64,000 nucleotides of DNA from Thermatribacter velox. Lineage in GTDB: Bacteria; Atribacterota; Atribacteria; Atribacterales; Thermatribacteraceae. The DNA lies in assembly GCF_038396615.1 (NCBI RefSeq), contig NZ_CP121689.1:1624001-1688000 (forward strand). The letters are read 5' to 3'. The first letter of the stretch is position 1. Every line of letters starts with the position of its first letter. Positions 20,175 to 28,585 of the stretch are shown here, one piece after another. Under the pieces are notes generated by a model that saw only the letters and a list, made by a program, of their open reading frames with translations, was not told the DNA's origin and did not search any database. Both the position numbers and the translations under genes were made by a program.

Positions 20175-20198
20175 GACTGGCCCTACTTCAAACCGAGT

Positions 20199-20777
20199 TT
20201 ATCTTCTTCCGCCGTTACCACCCTGCTGGCCGGACTGGTTCCGGTTATTCTGGCCCCACTGGTTACCGCTTCCATCCTGGGGGCCACTCTGGCGACCCTG
20301 GCCGGGGGCGTTCCCGTTACCATTGCCATTCCCTCCGTTCTGCAGGGTGACCCGATTCCGGTTCTGATACTGGTTGCCCGATTGAGGCCCAGATGTTCCA
20401 CTCCAGACCGGTTTCCCGTTGGCATCGCGCAGGGTCAGGGTTACGGCGTTACCATCCTGACTTTTGCTCACACTGTAAGCGACCAGAACATTTTCACCGG
20501 TCCGTTCCCCCACGATGGTGACCTCGTCATCAGCCTTTATAGAGAAATCGTCCACAAACCATGCCGGACCGAGTTCCACCGTGAGAACCTCCTCACCTAC
20601 CTGAAGGCGTAAACTGGTATTCGGGGGAGTAAGGTCAACCGCAAGGACCTTGCCGGCAATCAACTCGGTTTTTCCGGTGAGATTCTGCCCCCAGTTGTTC
20701 TGTGCCAGTGCCAAAGCCGAAAACCCCAGCACCAAAAGACCGGTTAACACCATTCCCAGAAAAAGATTTTTCCGCAT
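20199..20777 (-). CDS. Secreted protein with beta-barrel (OB-like) core and N/Q/G-rich tail
   Basis: Start ATG 20777, with AGAGGTGG 6 nt upstream; 192 aa. A clear signal peptide (MRKNLFLGMVLTGLLVLGFS..ALAQ) is followed by a ~95-residue beta-rich domain (IAGKVLAVDLTPPNTSLRLQ, VDDFSIKADDEVTIVGERTG) resembling small exported OB-fold proteins that bind metal or nucleic acid. The last ~65 residues are almost only N, Q, G, R and P, a low-complexity tail likely to be disordered or sticky. It is monocistronic with its own terminator. Function unknown. Confidence 0.78.
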   Translation of the reverse strand: MRKNLFLGMVLTGLLVLGFSALALAQNNWGQNLTGKTELIAGKVLAVDLTPPNTSLRLQVGEEVLTVELGPAWFVDDFSIKADDEVTIVGERTGENVLVAYSVSKSQDGNAVTLTLRDANGKPVWSGTSGPQSGNQYQNRNRVTLQNGGNGNGNGNAPGQGRQSGPQDGSGNQWGQNNRNQSGQQGGNGGRR

Positions 20778-20981
20778 CGCTACCACCTCTTTCTTGATTT
20801 TACGAATATCCTACCAGCAAGGTTCGACTAAAAAATGGATAACTTACGGCAAAATTGTGAAAATTACCAGATCCATTTCGGCACAACAAAGAATCCGGTT
20901 AAAAAAAATTTTATCTCCCCTTCATATTCCCTTAAAGGACTGGTTTTATGCTCTTTCTAACCTTAGAAAGGAGGTATAGCA

Positions 20982-22574
20982 ATGCAGCGCAGAGTCGGAT
21001 GGTGGATTGTTCTGGTGTGCGTTGTGGTGTTGTGGGCGAACCTGGCAGGAGCCCAGGAAACCTTCCAGGGCGTGGTGTTCGAGGATGCAAACGGTAACGG
21101 AACCTTTGATGTTGGCGAAAAGGGTATCCCCGGGGTATGTGTGTCAAATGGAATTGAGGTAGTCCAAACCGACGCAACAGGGCGTTACACCCTTCCCGTG
21201 CGAAACGAGATGGTGGTTTTTGTGATCAAACCTGCAGAGTATACTCTTCCGGTGAATGAGAAGAACATTCCCCAATTTTTTTACGTCCACCGACCCAATG
21301 GATCACCTGACTTTATCCAGGAGTATAAAGGATTCGCTCCCACAGGAAACCTTCCCGTCTCGGTAGATTTTCAACTTCTTCCCGGACAAAAAACCGAGTC
21401 CTTCAAAATGATCGCCATCGGCGATACCCAGGTGACCGACCATCGGGAGATCGGATACCTGCGGGATTCTCTGGTCAAAGAACTCCAGGGTGTCGATGCC
21501 TCGTTTGCGCTTATGCTTGGAGACAACGTCAACGATGTGCTGGGGCTCTATGACCGTTATCTCACGGTTATGGGAGAAATGGGAATCCCCACCTTCTATG
21601 TTCTGGGAAACCACGACATGAATTATGACTCTCAAAACGATGCCTATAGCACCGAAACCTTTACCAAAAAAGTGATGCCTCCCTACTACGCTTTCAACGT
21701 GGGTAAGGTTCATTTCGTGGTCCTCGACAGCATCATCTGGGATGGCAAGGCGTACTACGGTGGTATTTCCGAAGAGCAGCTTACCTTCCTCAAGAATGAC
21801 CTCGCCATGGTGCCAGCGGAGAATCTCGTCGTTATCGCCATGCACATTCCTCTCATTTCCTACATGGACCGCGCGGCTGAAAAACACCAGGTGAAAAACC
21901 GGGAAGACCTTTTCAAAATCCTTGAAGGACGCAAAGTTCTTTTCCTTGCTGGCCACACTCATACTCTGGAGCGACTCTATCCCGATACGACCATCGACGG
22001 TTGGTCCCCAAATCTTCCTTTCCCCCAGATTATCGCTGGCGCTGGATGTGGCTCTTGGTGGAGCGGCCCTAAAGATGAGTACGGAATACCTTTCTCTTAC
22101 CAGCGGGACGCAGCCCCCAAAGGCTACATGATCTTCGAATTCCAAGGAAACGAATGGAAAGAAACCTATAAAATCTATGGCCGAGCCATTGATGACCAGT
22201 TGAATATCTCGTTCTTTATCGCCGACCGGGTAGAACGACGGCTCAAGGACCCAGCACTCCCCGAGGGAATCTTCCTCAAAGGAGACCTCCTGGGTGTCCA
22301 TGTGGTGGCCAACGTTTTCTGTGATGCCGTGGAAGTCACCTGCAGCATCGACAACAAGGAAACCCAGGCCATGACTCGTCGCTCTCTTCCTGACCCCATG
22401 ATGAACTGGTACGCAAACGACCTACCCGATTGGATGCGCCCAGTTGGTTCTACCCATACCTTCTCGGCTCCACTTCCCAGCACCCTCGAAGCCGGCTTCC
22501 ATACGGTCACTGTCACAGTAAAGGATCGTTATGGAAGGATCTACCAGGAAAAGCGCCTCTTTGAAGTATGGTGA
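20982..22574 (+). CDS. Secreted calcineurin-like metallophosphoesterase
   Basis: 530 aa; AGGAGGT upstream of the ATG and a signal peptide (VGWWIVLVCVVVLWANLAGA). Residues ~25-120 form a beta-sandwich like MetallophosN/SdrD-B modules (GVVFEDANGNGTFDVGEKGI). The catalytic core carries the binuclear-metal motifs AIGDTQ, MLGDNVND, VLGNHDMN, AMHIPL and AGHTHTLE in order. The C-terminal ~110 residues resemble the MetallophosC domain. The enzyme should hydrolyse phosphomono- or diesters outside the cytoplasm; natural substrate unknown. The gene is alone and followed by a strong terminator. Confidence 0.9.
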   Translation: MQRRVGWWIVLVCVVVLWANLAGAQETFQGVVFEDANGNGTFDVGEKGIPGVCVSNGIEVVQTDATGRYTLPVRNEMVVFVIKPAEYTLPVNEKNIPQFFYVHRPNGSPDFIQEYKGFAPTGNLPVSVDFQLLPGQKTESFKMIAIGDTQVTDHREIGYLRDSLVKELQGVDASFALMLGDNVNDVLGLYDRYLTVMGEMGIPTFYVLGNHDMNYDSQNDAYSTETFTKKVMPPYYAFNVGKVHFVVLDSIIWDGKAYYGGISEEQLTFLKNDLAMVPAENLVVIAMHIPLISYMDRAAEKHQVKNREDLFKILEGRKVLFLAGHTHTLERLYPDTTIDGWSPNLPFPQIIAGAGCGSWWSGPKDEYGIPFSYQRDAAPKGYMIFEFQGNEWKETYKIYGRAIDDQLNISFFIADRVERRLKDPALPEGIFLKGDLLGVHVVANVFCDAVEVTCSIDNKETQAMTRRSLPDPMMNWYANDLPDWMRPVGSTHTFSAPLPSTLEAGFHTVTVTVKDRYGRIYQEKRLFEVW

Positions 22575-22581
22575 AAAAAAG

Positions 22582-22607
22582 AAGGCGGGGTCACCTGACC
22601 CCGCCTT
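22582..22607 (+). terminator. Terminator after the metallophosphoesterase gene
   Basis: Perfect 12-bp inverted repeat AAGGCGGGGTCA / TGACCCCGCCTT starting 7 nt after the stop codon. The T-run is weak on the plus strand; a run of A precedes it, so it may also work in reverse. Confidence 0.75.
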
Positions 22608-22694
22608 GAATGTTTCAACGATTTACCCGAGAATCCCTGCCCTTTTTTCTGGCTATAGAAAGAAAACCGCACCACTCAAAGGGAGGTCTCAACC

Positions 22695-23040
22695 ATGTTC
22701 GGCACAAGGAAGGATCTTGGGTTTTTTGTTCTTTTTCCTTTTGTCTCTTCGCTTTCCCACTCGTCGCGCTCGAGGTTGGAGGTTTCAATAGTACCGTTTG
22801 AGTCGTCTCCCAGGACAATGAACCATTCACCGAGAAAAATCTTTTGGGTAAAATCACCGTCCTTTTCTACGACACCCGCGACACTGCCTCCACGAATAAT
22901 GACCTCAAGCACGAAATCAGGGATTTCCGGAAAGCTACCTTGCCTCTTTTAGAAAACCTCCAGGTCGTCCAGGTGATTCATGTCTCCAGCGCCAATCTCA
23001 ATCACCCTGGTACTCTGCCATTTTCAGTTCTACACCACAA
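22695..23040 (+). pseudogene. Frameshifted exported thioredoxin-fold protein (YtfJ-like)
   Basis: An ATG at 22695 with AGGGAGG upstream opens MFGTRKDLGFFVLF; the signal peptide continues in the next frame (CLFAFPLVALEVGG) and the body in a third: NEPFTEKNLLGKITVLFYDT, RDTASTNNDLKHEIRDFRK, LENLQVVQVIHVSSANL. The strand V-L-F-Y-D-T-R followed by a helix resembles thioredoxin-like YtfJ proteins, but no CxxC is seen. Two frameshifts and loss of the C-terminus mark it as dead. Family assignment is tentative. Confidence 0.5.
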
Positions 23041-23134
23041 ACCGGGCATTTCATCTCGCTCACCCCGTAAACCAGAAATGCATATGGTTACGCCTATCCA
23101 GAAATCGGGCTCTGCGCTTCACGCAACAAGGAAT

Positions 23135-23163
23135 TTGACTTTACCTCCGCTTCCCTGTAAAAT
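23135..23163 (+). promoter_or_regulatory. Promoter of iorAB
   Basis: TTGACT (23135-23140), 17-nt spacer, TAAAAT (23158-23163). It sits 28 nt before the TTG start of iorA and rules out the longer upstream reading of that gene. Confidence 0.65.
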
Positions 23164-23191
23164 CCAGAAAAATCGTCAGGAGGTTCAAACC

Positions 23192-24928
23192 TTGGGTAAA
23201 GAAACGTGCAGGACAATAATGCTTGGTAACCAGGCTTTTGCCCGAGGAGCGTATGAAGGGGGAGTGGAGGTCGCTGCCGGATACCCCGGAACCCCCAGCA
23301 CGGAAATCCTGGAGTTCCTGAGCGAGTACCGCGAAGTCCACTCCCGATGGTGTCCCAACGAAAAGGTGGCCTTTGAAGTGGCCGCAGGAGCCGCAATCGG
23401 AGGGAAAAGGGCCCTGGCCACCATGAAGCACGTGGGTCTGAACGTGGCAAGTGACGCACTAATGACCCTCGCCTACACCGGGGTAAACGCTGGTTTTGTA
23501 TGCATTGTGGCTGACGACCCCGGAATGCACTCTTCCCAAAACGAGCAGGATTCACGCAATTATGCTTTCTTCGCCAAGGTGCCCTGTCTGGAGCCATCAA
23601 GTAGCGCTGAAGCGCTGGAATTTGCCCGCCTGGCTTTTGAAATCTCCGAAGAGTTCGACACCCCAGTTTTAATCCGCTCCACCACCCGCATCTCCCACAG
23701 TCGGGGCGTGGTCATCCCGGGAGAACGCAAGACCATACCAGTACGGCCTTATGCAAAATGTGCGCCCAAGTACGTGATGATCCCCGCTTACGCCCGCTCC
23801 CGGCGTCGCGAGCTTGAGCGGCGCATGGAGCGACTCCGGCAGTGGGTAGAAGAAACACCCCTCAACCGAATGGAACTTCGAGACCCCTCCATCGGGGTGA
23901 TTACCGGAGGAGTGCTCTACAGCTACCTGCGAGAAGTGGCACCTTCGGTCTCGGTTCTGAAGCTTGGAGTTAGCCACCCGCTACCTCTTGAAAAAATCCG
24001 TAAGTTTTCCCAAAAGGTGGAGAAACTCCTAGTGCTTGAAGAGCTTGACCCTATCTGGGAGCGGGAAATCAAGGCTGCTGGGATAACCGTTACCGGTCGA
24101 GAGATTTTTCCAGGCATTGGGGAAATAACCCCGGATATCATTGTGGAAGCTCTGTTTCCTGAAAAAAAGAGAGACTACGTAACTTTCGATGAACGCCTGC
24201 TCCCCCGCCCACCGGTTCTGTGCGCTGGCTGTCCTCACCGTGGGGTATTCAAGGTGCTCAAGGACCTGGGAGCCACTGTATGCGGAGATATCGGCTGCTA
24301 CACGCTGGGAACTCTACCTCCACTTTCGGCCATGGATACCTGCATCTGCATGGGGGCATCCATATCGGTAGCTGAGGGAATAAAGCGCGCCCACCCCGAG
24401 CTTCCCGTAGTGGCAGTAATTGGAGACTCCACCTTCGTCCACAACGGCATCCCTCCTCTCATTGATGCGGTATACAATAAAACCCCCATCGTGGTCCTCA
24501 TTCTCGATAACGGAACCACTGCCATGACCGGGGGTCAGGAACACCCGGCAACGGGCAAAACGCTCTCTGGAGAGGAAACCGTTCGCTTAGACTTTCTGGC
24601 CCTGGGCAAAGCAATAGGAGTTCCCCGGGTCGAGAAAATCAACGCTTACCACCTCGAGAGGCTGAAGAACGCCCTTCATGAAGCCTTCGAAGCTCCCCAT
24701 CCCACCCTGCTTGTGGCTGAGGGGCTCTGCCAGCTCAAAAAGAAAATCAGGAACTCTCCCCTGGCCATAGAGGATATGTACTGTCTTCTGTGTGGTCTGT
24801 GTGCAAGCATTGGCTGTCCGGCTATTGAAAAAGGAGAAACTATACGCATCGCTTTTGAGCGCTGTGCAGGATGTAGGGTATGTGCTACGCTCTGTCCCTT
24901 TGGGGCCATCGAGGAGGTGAACGCCTGA
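23192..24928 (+). CDS. iorA: Indolepyruvate:ferredoxin oxidoreductase, alpha subunit
   Basis: The frame is open from 22844, but I start at TTG 23192: AGGAGG lies 8 nt upstream and a promoter just before it, while the upstream part is decayed sequence. The 578-aa protein has the pyruvate-ferredoxin-oxidoreductase domains (GVEVAAGYPGTPSTEILEFL; ATMKHVGLNVASDALMTLAY), the thiamine-diphosphate site (CAGCPHRGVF, GDIGCYTLG, VIGDSTFVHNGI, DNGTTAMTGGQEHP), and a C-terminal 8Fe ferredoxin domain (CLLCGLC..GCP, CAGCRVCATLCP). With IorB it oxidatively decarboxylates aryl pyruvates to aryl-CoA, reducing ferredoxin, in anaerobic aromatic amino-acid catabolism. Confidence 0.95.
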   Translation: MGKETCRTIMLGNQAFARGAYEGGVEVAAGYPGTPSTEILEFLSEYREVHSRWCPNEKVAFEVAAGAAIGGKRALATMKHVGLNVASDALMTLAYTGVNAGFVCIVADDPGMHSSQNEQDSRNYAFFAKVPCLEPSSSAEALEFARLAFEISEEFDTPVLIRSTTRISHSRGVVIPGERKTIPVRPYAKCAPKYVMIPAYARSRRRELERRMERLRQWVEETPLNRMELRDPSIGVITGGVLYSYLREVAPSVSVLKLGVSHPLPLEKIRKFSQKVEKLLVLEELDPIWEREIKAAGITVTGREIFPGIGEITPDIIVEALFPEKKRDYVTFDERLLPRPPVLCAGCPHRGVFKVLKDLGATVCGDIGCYTLGTLPPLSAMDTCICMGASISVAEGIKRAHPELPVVAVIGDSTFVHNGIPPLIDAVYNKTPIVVLILDNGTTAMTGGQEHPATGKTLSGEETVRLDFLALGKAIGVPRVEKINAYHLERLKNALHEAFEAPHPTLLVAEGLCQLKKKIRNSPLAIEDMYCLLCGLCASIGCPAIEKGETIRIAFERCAGCRVCATLCPFGAIEEVNA

Positions 24929-25500
24929 TGCGGGGAAGCATCGTTCTCTGCGGCGTGGGCGGAATGGGCATTCTCAGAGCCAGCGAAATCATTGCTGAAG
25001 TCCTGCTTCAAAAAGGACTCATGGTCTGTCAATCGGAAGTGCACGGCATGGCCCAGCGGGGAGGAAGCGTGGTCACCTATCTTCGCTTTGGTGAGGAAGC
25101 TTACGCACCGCTCCTTCAGCGCGGTGAAGCGGACTTCATGATTGCTTTTGAACAAATGGAAGCTCTGCGCTACATTGCCTACCTCAAAATCGGGGGGACG
25201 ATAATCCTAAATCCCCTATCCCTTTACCCTCCAGGAACCAGCGCCGCCGAGTACCCCCAGGACATTCCCTCGTTGCTTGAGGAGACTGGTTTTACGCTGA
25301 TCACTGTTCCGGCTACTGAAATGAGTTTGAAGCTCGGCGACGTGCGTTTCACAAATACCTTTTTGCTTGGAGCTTTCAGCGCTGTTTTCCCGATTCAGGA
25401 AGAAAAACTCTGGGAACAGGCAATCATCAAGGTCTTCCGGGGCAAGAAAGAGGAAGAAAACCTCAAAGCGTTCCGGGAAGGAAGAAAGACGGTGCAGTAA
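24928..25500 (+). CDS. iorB: Indolepyruvate:ferredoxin oxidoreductase, beta subunit
   Basis: Starts at the ATG overlapping the iorA stop by one base (TGATG), with GAGGAGGTGA upstream; 190 aa. It shows the gamma-domain fold of 2-oxoacid oxidoreductases: VLCGVGGMGILRASEIIAEV, SEVHGMAQRGGSVVTYLRFG, and FTNTFLLGAFSAVFPI. It forms the IorAB complex in the cytoplasm. The last residues (KEEENLKAFREGRKTVQ) are as usual for the family. Confidence 0.95.
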   Translation: MRGSIVLCGVGGMGILRASEIIAEVLLQKGLMVCQSEVHGMAQRGGSVVTYLRFGEEAYAPLLQRGEADFMIAFEQMEALRYIAYLKIGGTIILNPLSLYPPGTSAAEYPQDIPSLLEETGFTLITVPATEMSLKLGDVRFTNTFLLGAFSAVFPIQEEKLWEQAIIKVFRGKKEEENLKAFREGRKTVQ

Positions 25501-25513
25501 ACAAAATACACTT

Positions 25514-25556
25514 ACCACACCAGGGAGGTAGAGTGTCCTCGCCTCCCTGGTGTGGT
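25514..25556 (+). terminator. Long hairpin after iorB
   Basis: ACCACACCAGGGAGG and its exact complement CCTCCCTGGTGTGGT enclose a 13-nt loop, 13 nt past the iorB stop. No T-run follows, so it may be an mRNA-stabilising or bidirectional end structure between convergent genes. Confidence 0.65.
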
Positions 25557-25564
25557 GCCCACAT

Positions 25565-26020
25565 TCAAACCCAGTAGACGTACCACCGGCCGTTCCACTT
25601 TTGAAGAGTTGTTTCTTCACCAGCAAGGGACGGACAAGCTTCTTCCTAGCACTCGTCGCTCCCACAGTAAAGACACACGCTTACTCACTCAAGTGTTGCA
25701 TAAGCAGTATCACCCTGGACGTCCAGACTGCCAAGTTCCACCTTTACTTCACCCATGGTGCAACCCGGAGCCTGAAGCTGAGCTTGGAGCACAGTTGATT
25801 CCCCAAGAATGTTTTCAAGGTTATCCCAGAGAGGACTCCAGGGATGAAGATAATTTGCGAGTGCTTCGCGGTCACCGGCAGCAAGAGCGCTGAAGTACCC
25901 AGCGATGACTGCCTCTATTTCCTCGCTGGATTCCACTCCTGTTTCTGTTTGAGCCGGAGTCTCTCCCTCATACGTGGCAACACACCCCTGAAAGACCAAA
26001 ACAAGAAGGCACAGACTCAC
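25565..26020 (-). pseudogene. Lipoprotein with NTF2/SnoaL-like domain, two in-frame stops
   Basis: From GTG 26020 the frame reads a short lipoprotein signal (SLCLLVLVFQGC) and a domain beginning EEIEAVIAGYFSALAAGDRE, like calcium/calmodulin-kinase-association (NTF2) folds. It stops with TGA at 25687-25685. The same frame then continues through a TAG at 25648-25646 and ends in ETTLQKWNGRWYVYWV, the typical last strand of this fold, with a stop at 25565. So two nonsense codons interrupt one gene without any frameshift. The true start may lie slightly upstream, where no good ribosome site is visible. Confidence 0.6.
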
Positions 26021-26209
26021 TGCCAGAGAGCAAATCCTCAGAAATTACCTCACACTATTCACCCCCCTTGGAATAATAGTAAATCAAGAAGGAAACAAGC
26101 CATCAAGCCCCAGCTGGTGCTTTTTGAGCGAAGCGCAAGCAAGTGTTGGAAAGGCAGCGAAGGCAAAAATCAGTGTGCAGAAATCCCGGAAAAGCTCCAG
26201 CCAAAAAGC

Positions 26210-28411
26210 TCAGTCAAAAGCCCCCTGCTCAAAAAGGACGAGGAAGATATCGGCCAGTTTGGGGTCAAACTGTTTCCCAGCGTTTCTCCGGAACTCAGCA
26301 ATGATTTCTTCCCGCTCTAAAGGGTTTTTATAAGAGCGGCCGTAGCGCATGGCGTCATAAGCATCGACAACAGCGATGATGCGTGCCAGAATTGGAATTT
26401 CCTCCCCTCGGAGACCCCGGGGATATCCGGTGCCATCGAAGCGCTCATGGTGCGAGTAGACCTCCTCGGCCACCTGAGCAAACTCCGGTGTGGCCAGGAG
26501 AATACGATAGCCCACTTCAGGGTGCTTCTTTACCATTTCCCACTCAGAGGGTGTAAGCGGCCCAGGCTTTTTCAAAATCTCTTCCGGAATGGTTATTTTC
26601 CCAATATCATGGAGCAGGATGGCCAGCTTCAAGCGGTTCACCTCAGAGTGAGGCAACCCCAATGCTTGGGCCAGGGCAGTTCCTGCTTCCTGCATGCGCA
26701 GAACGTGCTGCTTGGTCTCCTGACTCTTTGCCTCCAGAGTTTTAAGCAAAGTGTTGATAATAGTGCTGCGGGTACTCCTGGTTTCAGCCAACTTCTGACG
26801 GTACATCTCATCTTCGGCTTTGCGCAAAACCTCGGCTACGCTTTCTCGCTTTCGAGTTTTGGTAGCCACACCCAGGGCCAAAGAGAGCGGCACATCGCAC
26901 ACTCGTGTCCTCTCCAGCGTTTTCTGGATTCGAAGAGCGATTTCCTGAGCCATTTCATAGGTAGTCTGAGGCAGCAAAATCACAAACTCATCCCCACCAT
27001 AGCGGGCTATGATGTCTTCTTCACGGACAGCGATTTGCAAAACCCGGGCTGCAGACCGGAGAAGCAGGTCACCAACCTGATGCCCGTAGGTGTCATTGAC
27101 CAGCTTCAGGCCATTAACGTCCACCATAATAACACTGAGGGGAAGCTGCCGGGCCACATCCAGCCTCCGAAACTCTTCCTCTAAGAAGGCACGGTTGTAA
27201 AGGCCAGTCAGTGAATCGTGGAAAGAAAGATAGCGTAGTTTTTCTTCCATCTTGCGGGCTTCGGTGATGTCCAGGCCAGCAGCGATAACTTCCTCTATCT
27301 GCCCTTGTTCGTTTTTAAGGAGTGTATTGTGCCAGGCGATCAACCGCTCCCTCCCGTAGCGGTCCAGGATGGGATTTTCATAGTACCCGAATTGCTCTAT
27401 TTCCCCAGCCACCACCCCTTGAAAAACATTTCGGATTTTGTCTCGCAAGCGCTCCGGGATAAAAAAATCAAACCAGTTCTTGCCTAAGATTTCTTCTTGC
27501 GGATAGCCCAGGATTTCCGCTCCTTTTTGATTTATAAGCACCACTTCTCCCTGGAGGTTGAGCACCACAAAGATAATGTCGGCAATTCGCAGATACTCCC
27601 TCAGTCGGTCCCGCTCTCTGCGCAATGTGCGCTCCATCTCCCGGTATTTGGTGATGTCGATACTGTAGTGGAGATAGGTCTCCCCATCCACGGGTACCCA
27701 GCCTGTCTCATAAACCCTTCCTCTAATTTCCACTTCCTCAACAATTGTTTGCTGTTTTTCCAGGGCTTCATCAGCCCGACAAAAAATGCAACGGGCAGAA
27801 GCGGGCAAAACTCCAGTTCTCTCGAATTCCTCGCGCTCTTCTTCCGAAAGTGTCTCCGTACCATGAAAAGAAAACCAGCACAGATCGCCTACTTTCGATC
27901 CTGCTACATCCCTGGTGACTTTGTTCTGGGCCAAAATACGCCGCTCCCGGTTCAGGAGCAAAACGGAATACGGTATCGCATCAAGGAGCTTTTGCTGCCG
28001 TTCCTGAGTTTTCTTTAGCTCGGTAATATCTCGGAAAATGGTAGCGAAGAAACCTCTTCTATCACTGTAGGCGGTAACCTCAAACCAGCGGGAAAGCGGC
28101 TCGGAGAAACTCTCAAAGCGCATTGTTTCGCCAGTGAGTGCCACCTGACCATAAGTGCCAATCCAGTCGAAACTCGAACGTTCAATCCCAGGCAAGACTT
28201 CGGTCACTCGCCTACCCAGGATTTTTTCTCGCTTCAAGCCGGTGAGTTCCTCAAAAGCAGGGTTAACCTCGAGAAAAAGGTAATCGATGGGCTGTCCCTG
28301 TTCATCAAGCACTATCTGGTGATAGGCAAACCCATCGGGAAGATTCTGGATGAGAAGCCGGTAATTTTCGAAAATGGTTTTCTCCAAGCATTTCCACCCC
28401 AAAAGCCGCAA
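26210..28411 (-). CDS. PAS-PAS-PAS sensor with GGDEF and HD-GYP domains
   Basis: Up to 733 aa. Three PAS domains occupy roughly residues 10-400 (the second contains four cysteines near CRADEALEKQ and CWFSFHG, perhaps for metal or a cofactor), followed by a diguanylate cyclase domain with RYGGDEF at about 470 and an HD-GYP phosphodiesterase with LLHDIGK near 597 and FDGTGYP near 655. Both active sites are intact, so the protein could make and break cyclic di-GMP. No membrane segment is seen, so it is a cytoplasmic sensor. The annotated start is TTG 28411; a TTG at 28384 preceded by GGGGTGG is an equally good start. Confidence 0.93.
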   Translation of the reverse strand: MRLLGWKCLEKTIFENYRLLIQNLPDGFAYHQIVLDEQGQPIDYLFLEVNPAFEELTGLKREKILGRRVTEVLPGIERSSFDWIGTYGQVALTGETMRFESFSEPLSRWFEVTAYSDRRGFFATIFRDITELKKTQERQQKLLDAIPYSVLLLNRERRILAQNKVTRDVAGSKVGDLCWFSFHGTETLSEEEREEFERTGVLPASARCIFCRADEALEKQQTIVEEVEIRGRVYETGWVPVDGETYLHYSIDITKYREMERTLRRERDRLREYLRIADIIFVVLNLQGEVVLINQKGAEILGYPQEEILGKNWFDFFIPERLRDKIRNVFQGVVAGEIEQFGYYENPILDRYGRERLIAWHNTLLKNEQGQIEEVIAAGLDITEARKMEEKLRYLSFHDSLTGLYNRAFLEEEFRRLDVARQLPLSVIMVDVNGLKLVNDTYGHQVGDLLLRSAARVLQIAVREEDIIARYGGDEFVILLPQTTYEMAQEIALRIQKTLERTRVCDVPLSLALGVATKTRKRESVAEVLRKAEDEMYRQKLAETRSTRSTIINTLLKTLEAKSQETKQHVLRMQEAGTALAQALGLPHSEVNRLKLAILLHDIGKITIPEEILKKPGPLTPSEWEMVKKHPEVGYRILLATPEFAQVAEEVYSHHERFDGTGYPRGLRGEEIPILARIIAVVDAYDAMRYGRSYKNPLEREEIIAEFRRNAGKQFDPKLADIFLVLFEQGAFD

Positions 28412-28434
28412 TTCCTTAGCCTAATGAATAAATT

Positions 28435-28463
28435 ATTTTACCAGCTCGTGCGCTGCATGTCAA
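28435..28463 (-). promoter_or_regulatory. Promoter of the GGDEF/HD-GYP gene
   Basis: Minus strand TTGACA (28463-28458), exactly 17 nt, TAAAAT (28440-28435); transcription would begin about 15-20 nt before the first start codon. Confidence 0.75.
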
Positions 28464-28541
28464 AAAAACTCGACACTGAGGAACTTGCTCTTGCAAACAG
28501 GGTTTTGCGGGTTTCAGGGCCGCTTGGCTTCGAGAAGTATA

Positions 28542-28579
28542 AGCCGGAAACAGGGACTCCAGCGTACCTGCTTCCGGCT
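28542..28579 (-). terminator. Hairpin after the GH31 gene
   Basis: AGCCGGAA / TTCCGGCT with an inner CAGG / CCTG pair, 7 nt past the glycosidase stop. No T-run, so termination is only suggested. Confidence 0.4.
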
Positions 28580-28585
28580 CTTCAG

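Noticed and set aside
21303-22301. 332-codon minus-strand frame
   Set aside because: Antisense to the metallophosphoesterase with its complete metal motifs.
22844-23191. N-terminal extension of iorA
   Set aside because: Belongs to a decayed exported thioredoxin-like gene; promoter and AGGAGG place the start at 23192.
25648-25685. Selenocysteine or pyrrolysine readthrough in the lipoprotein gene
   Set aside because: Two different stops, no recognisable SECIS hairpin right after the TGA, and many dead genes nearby; decay is simpler.
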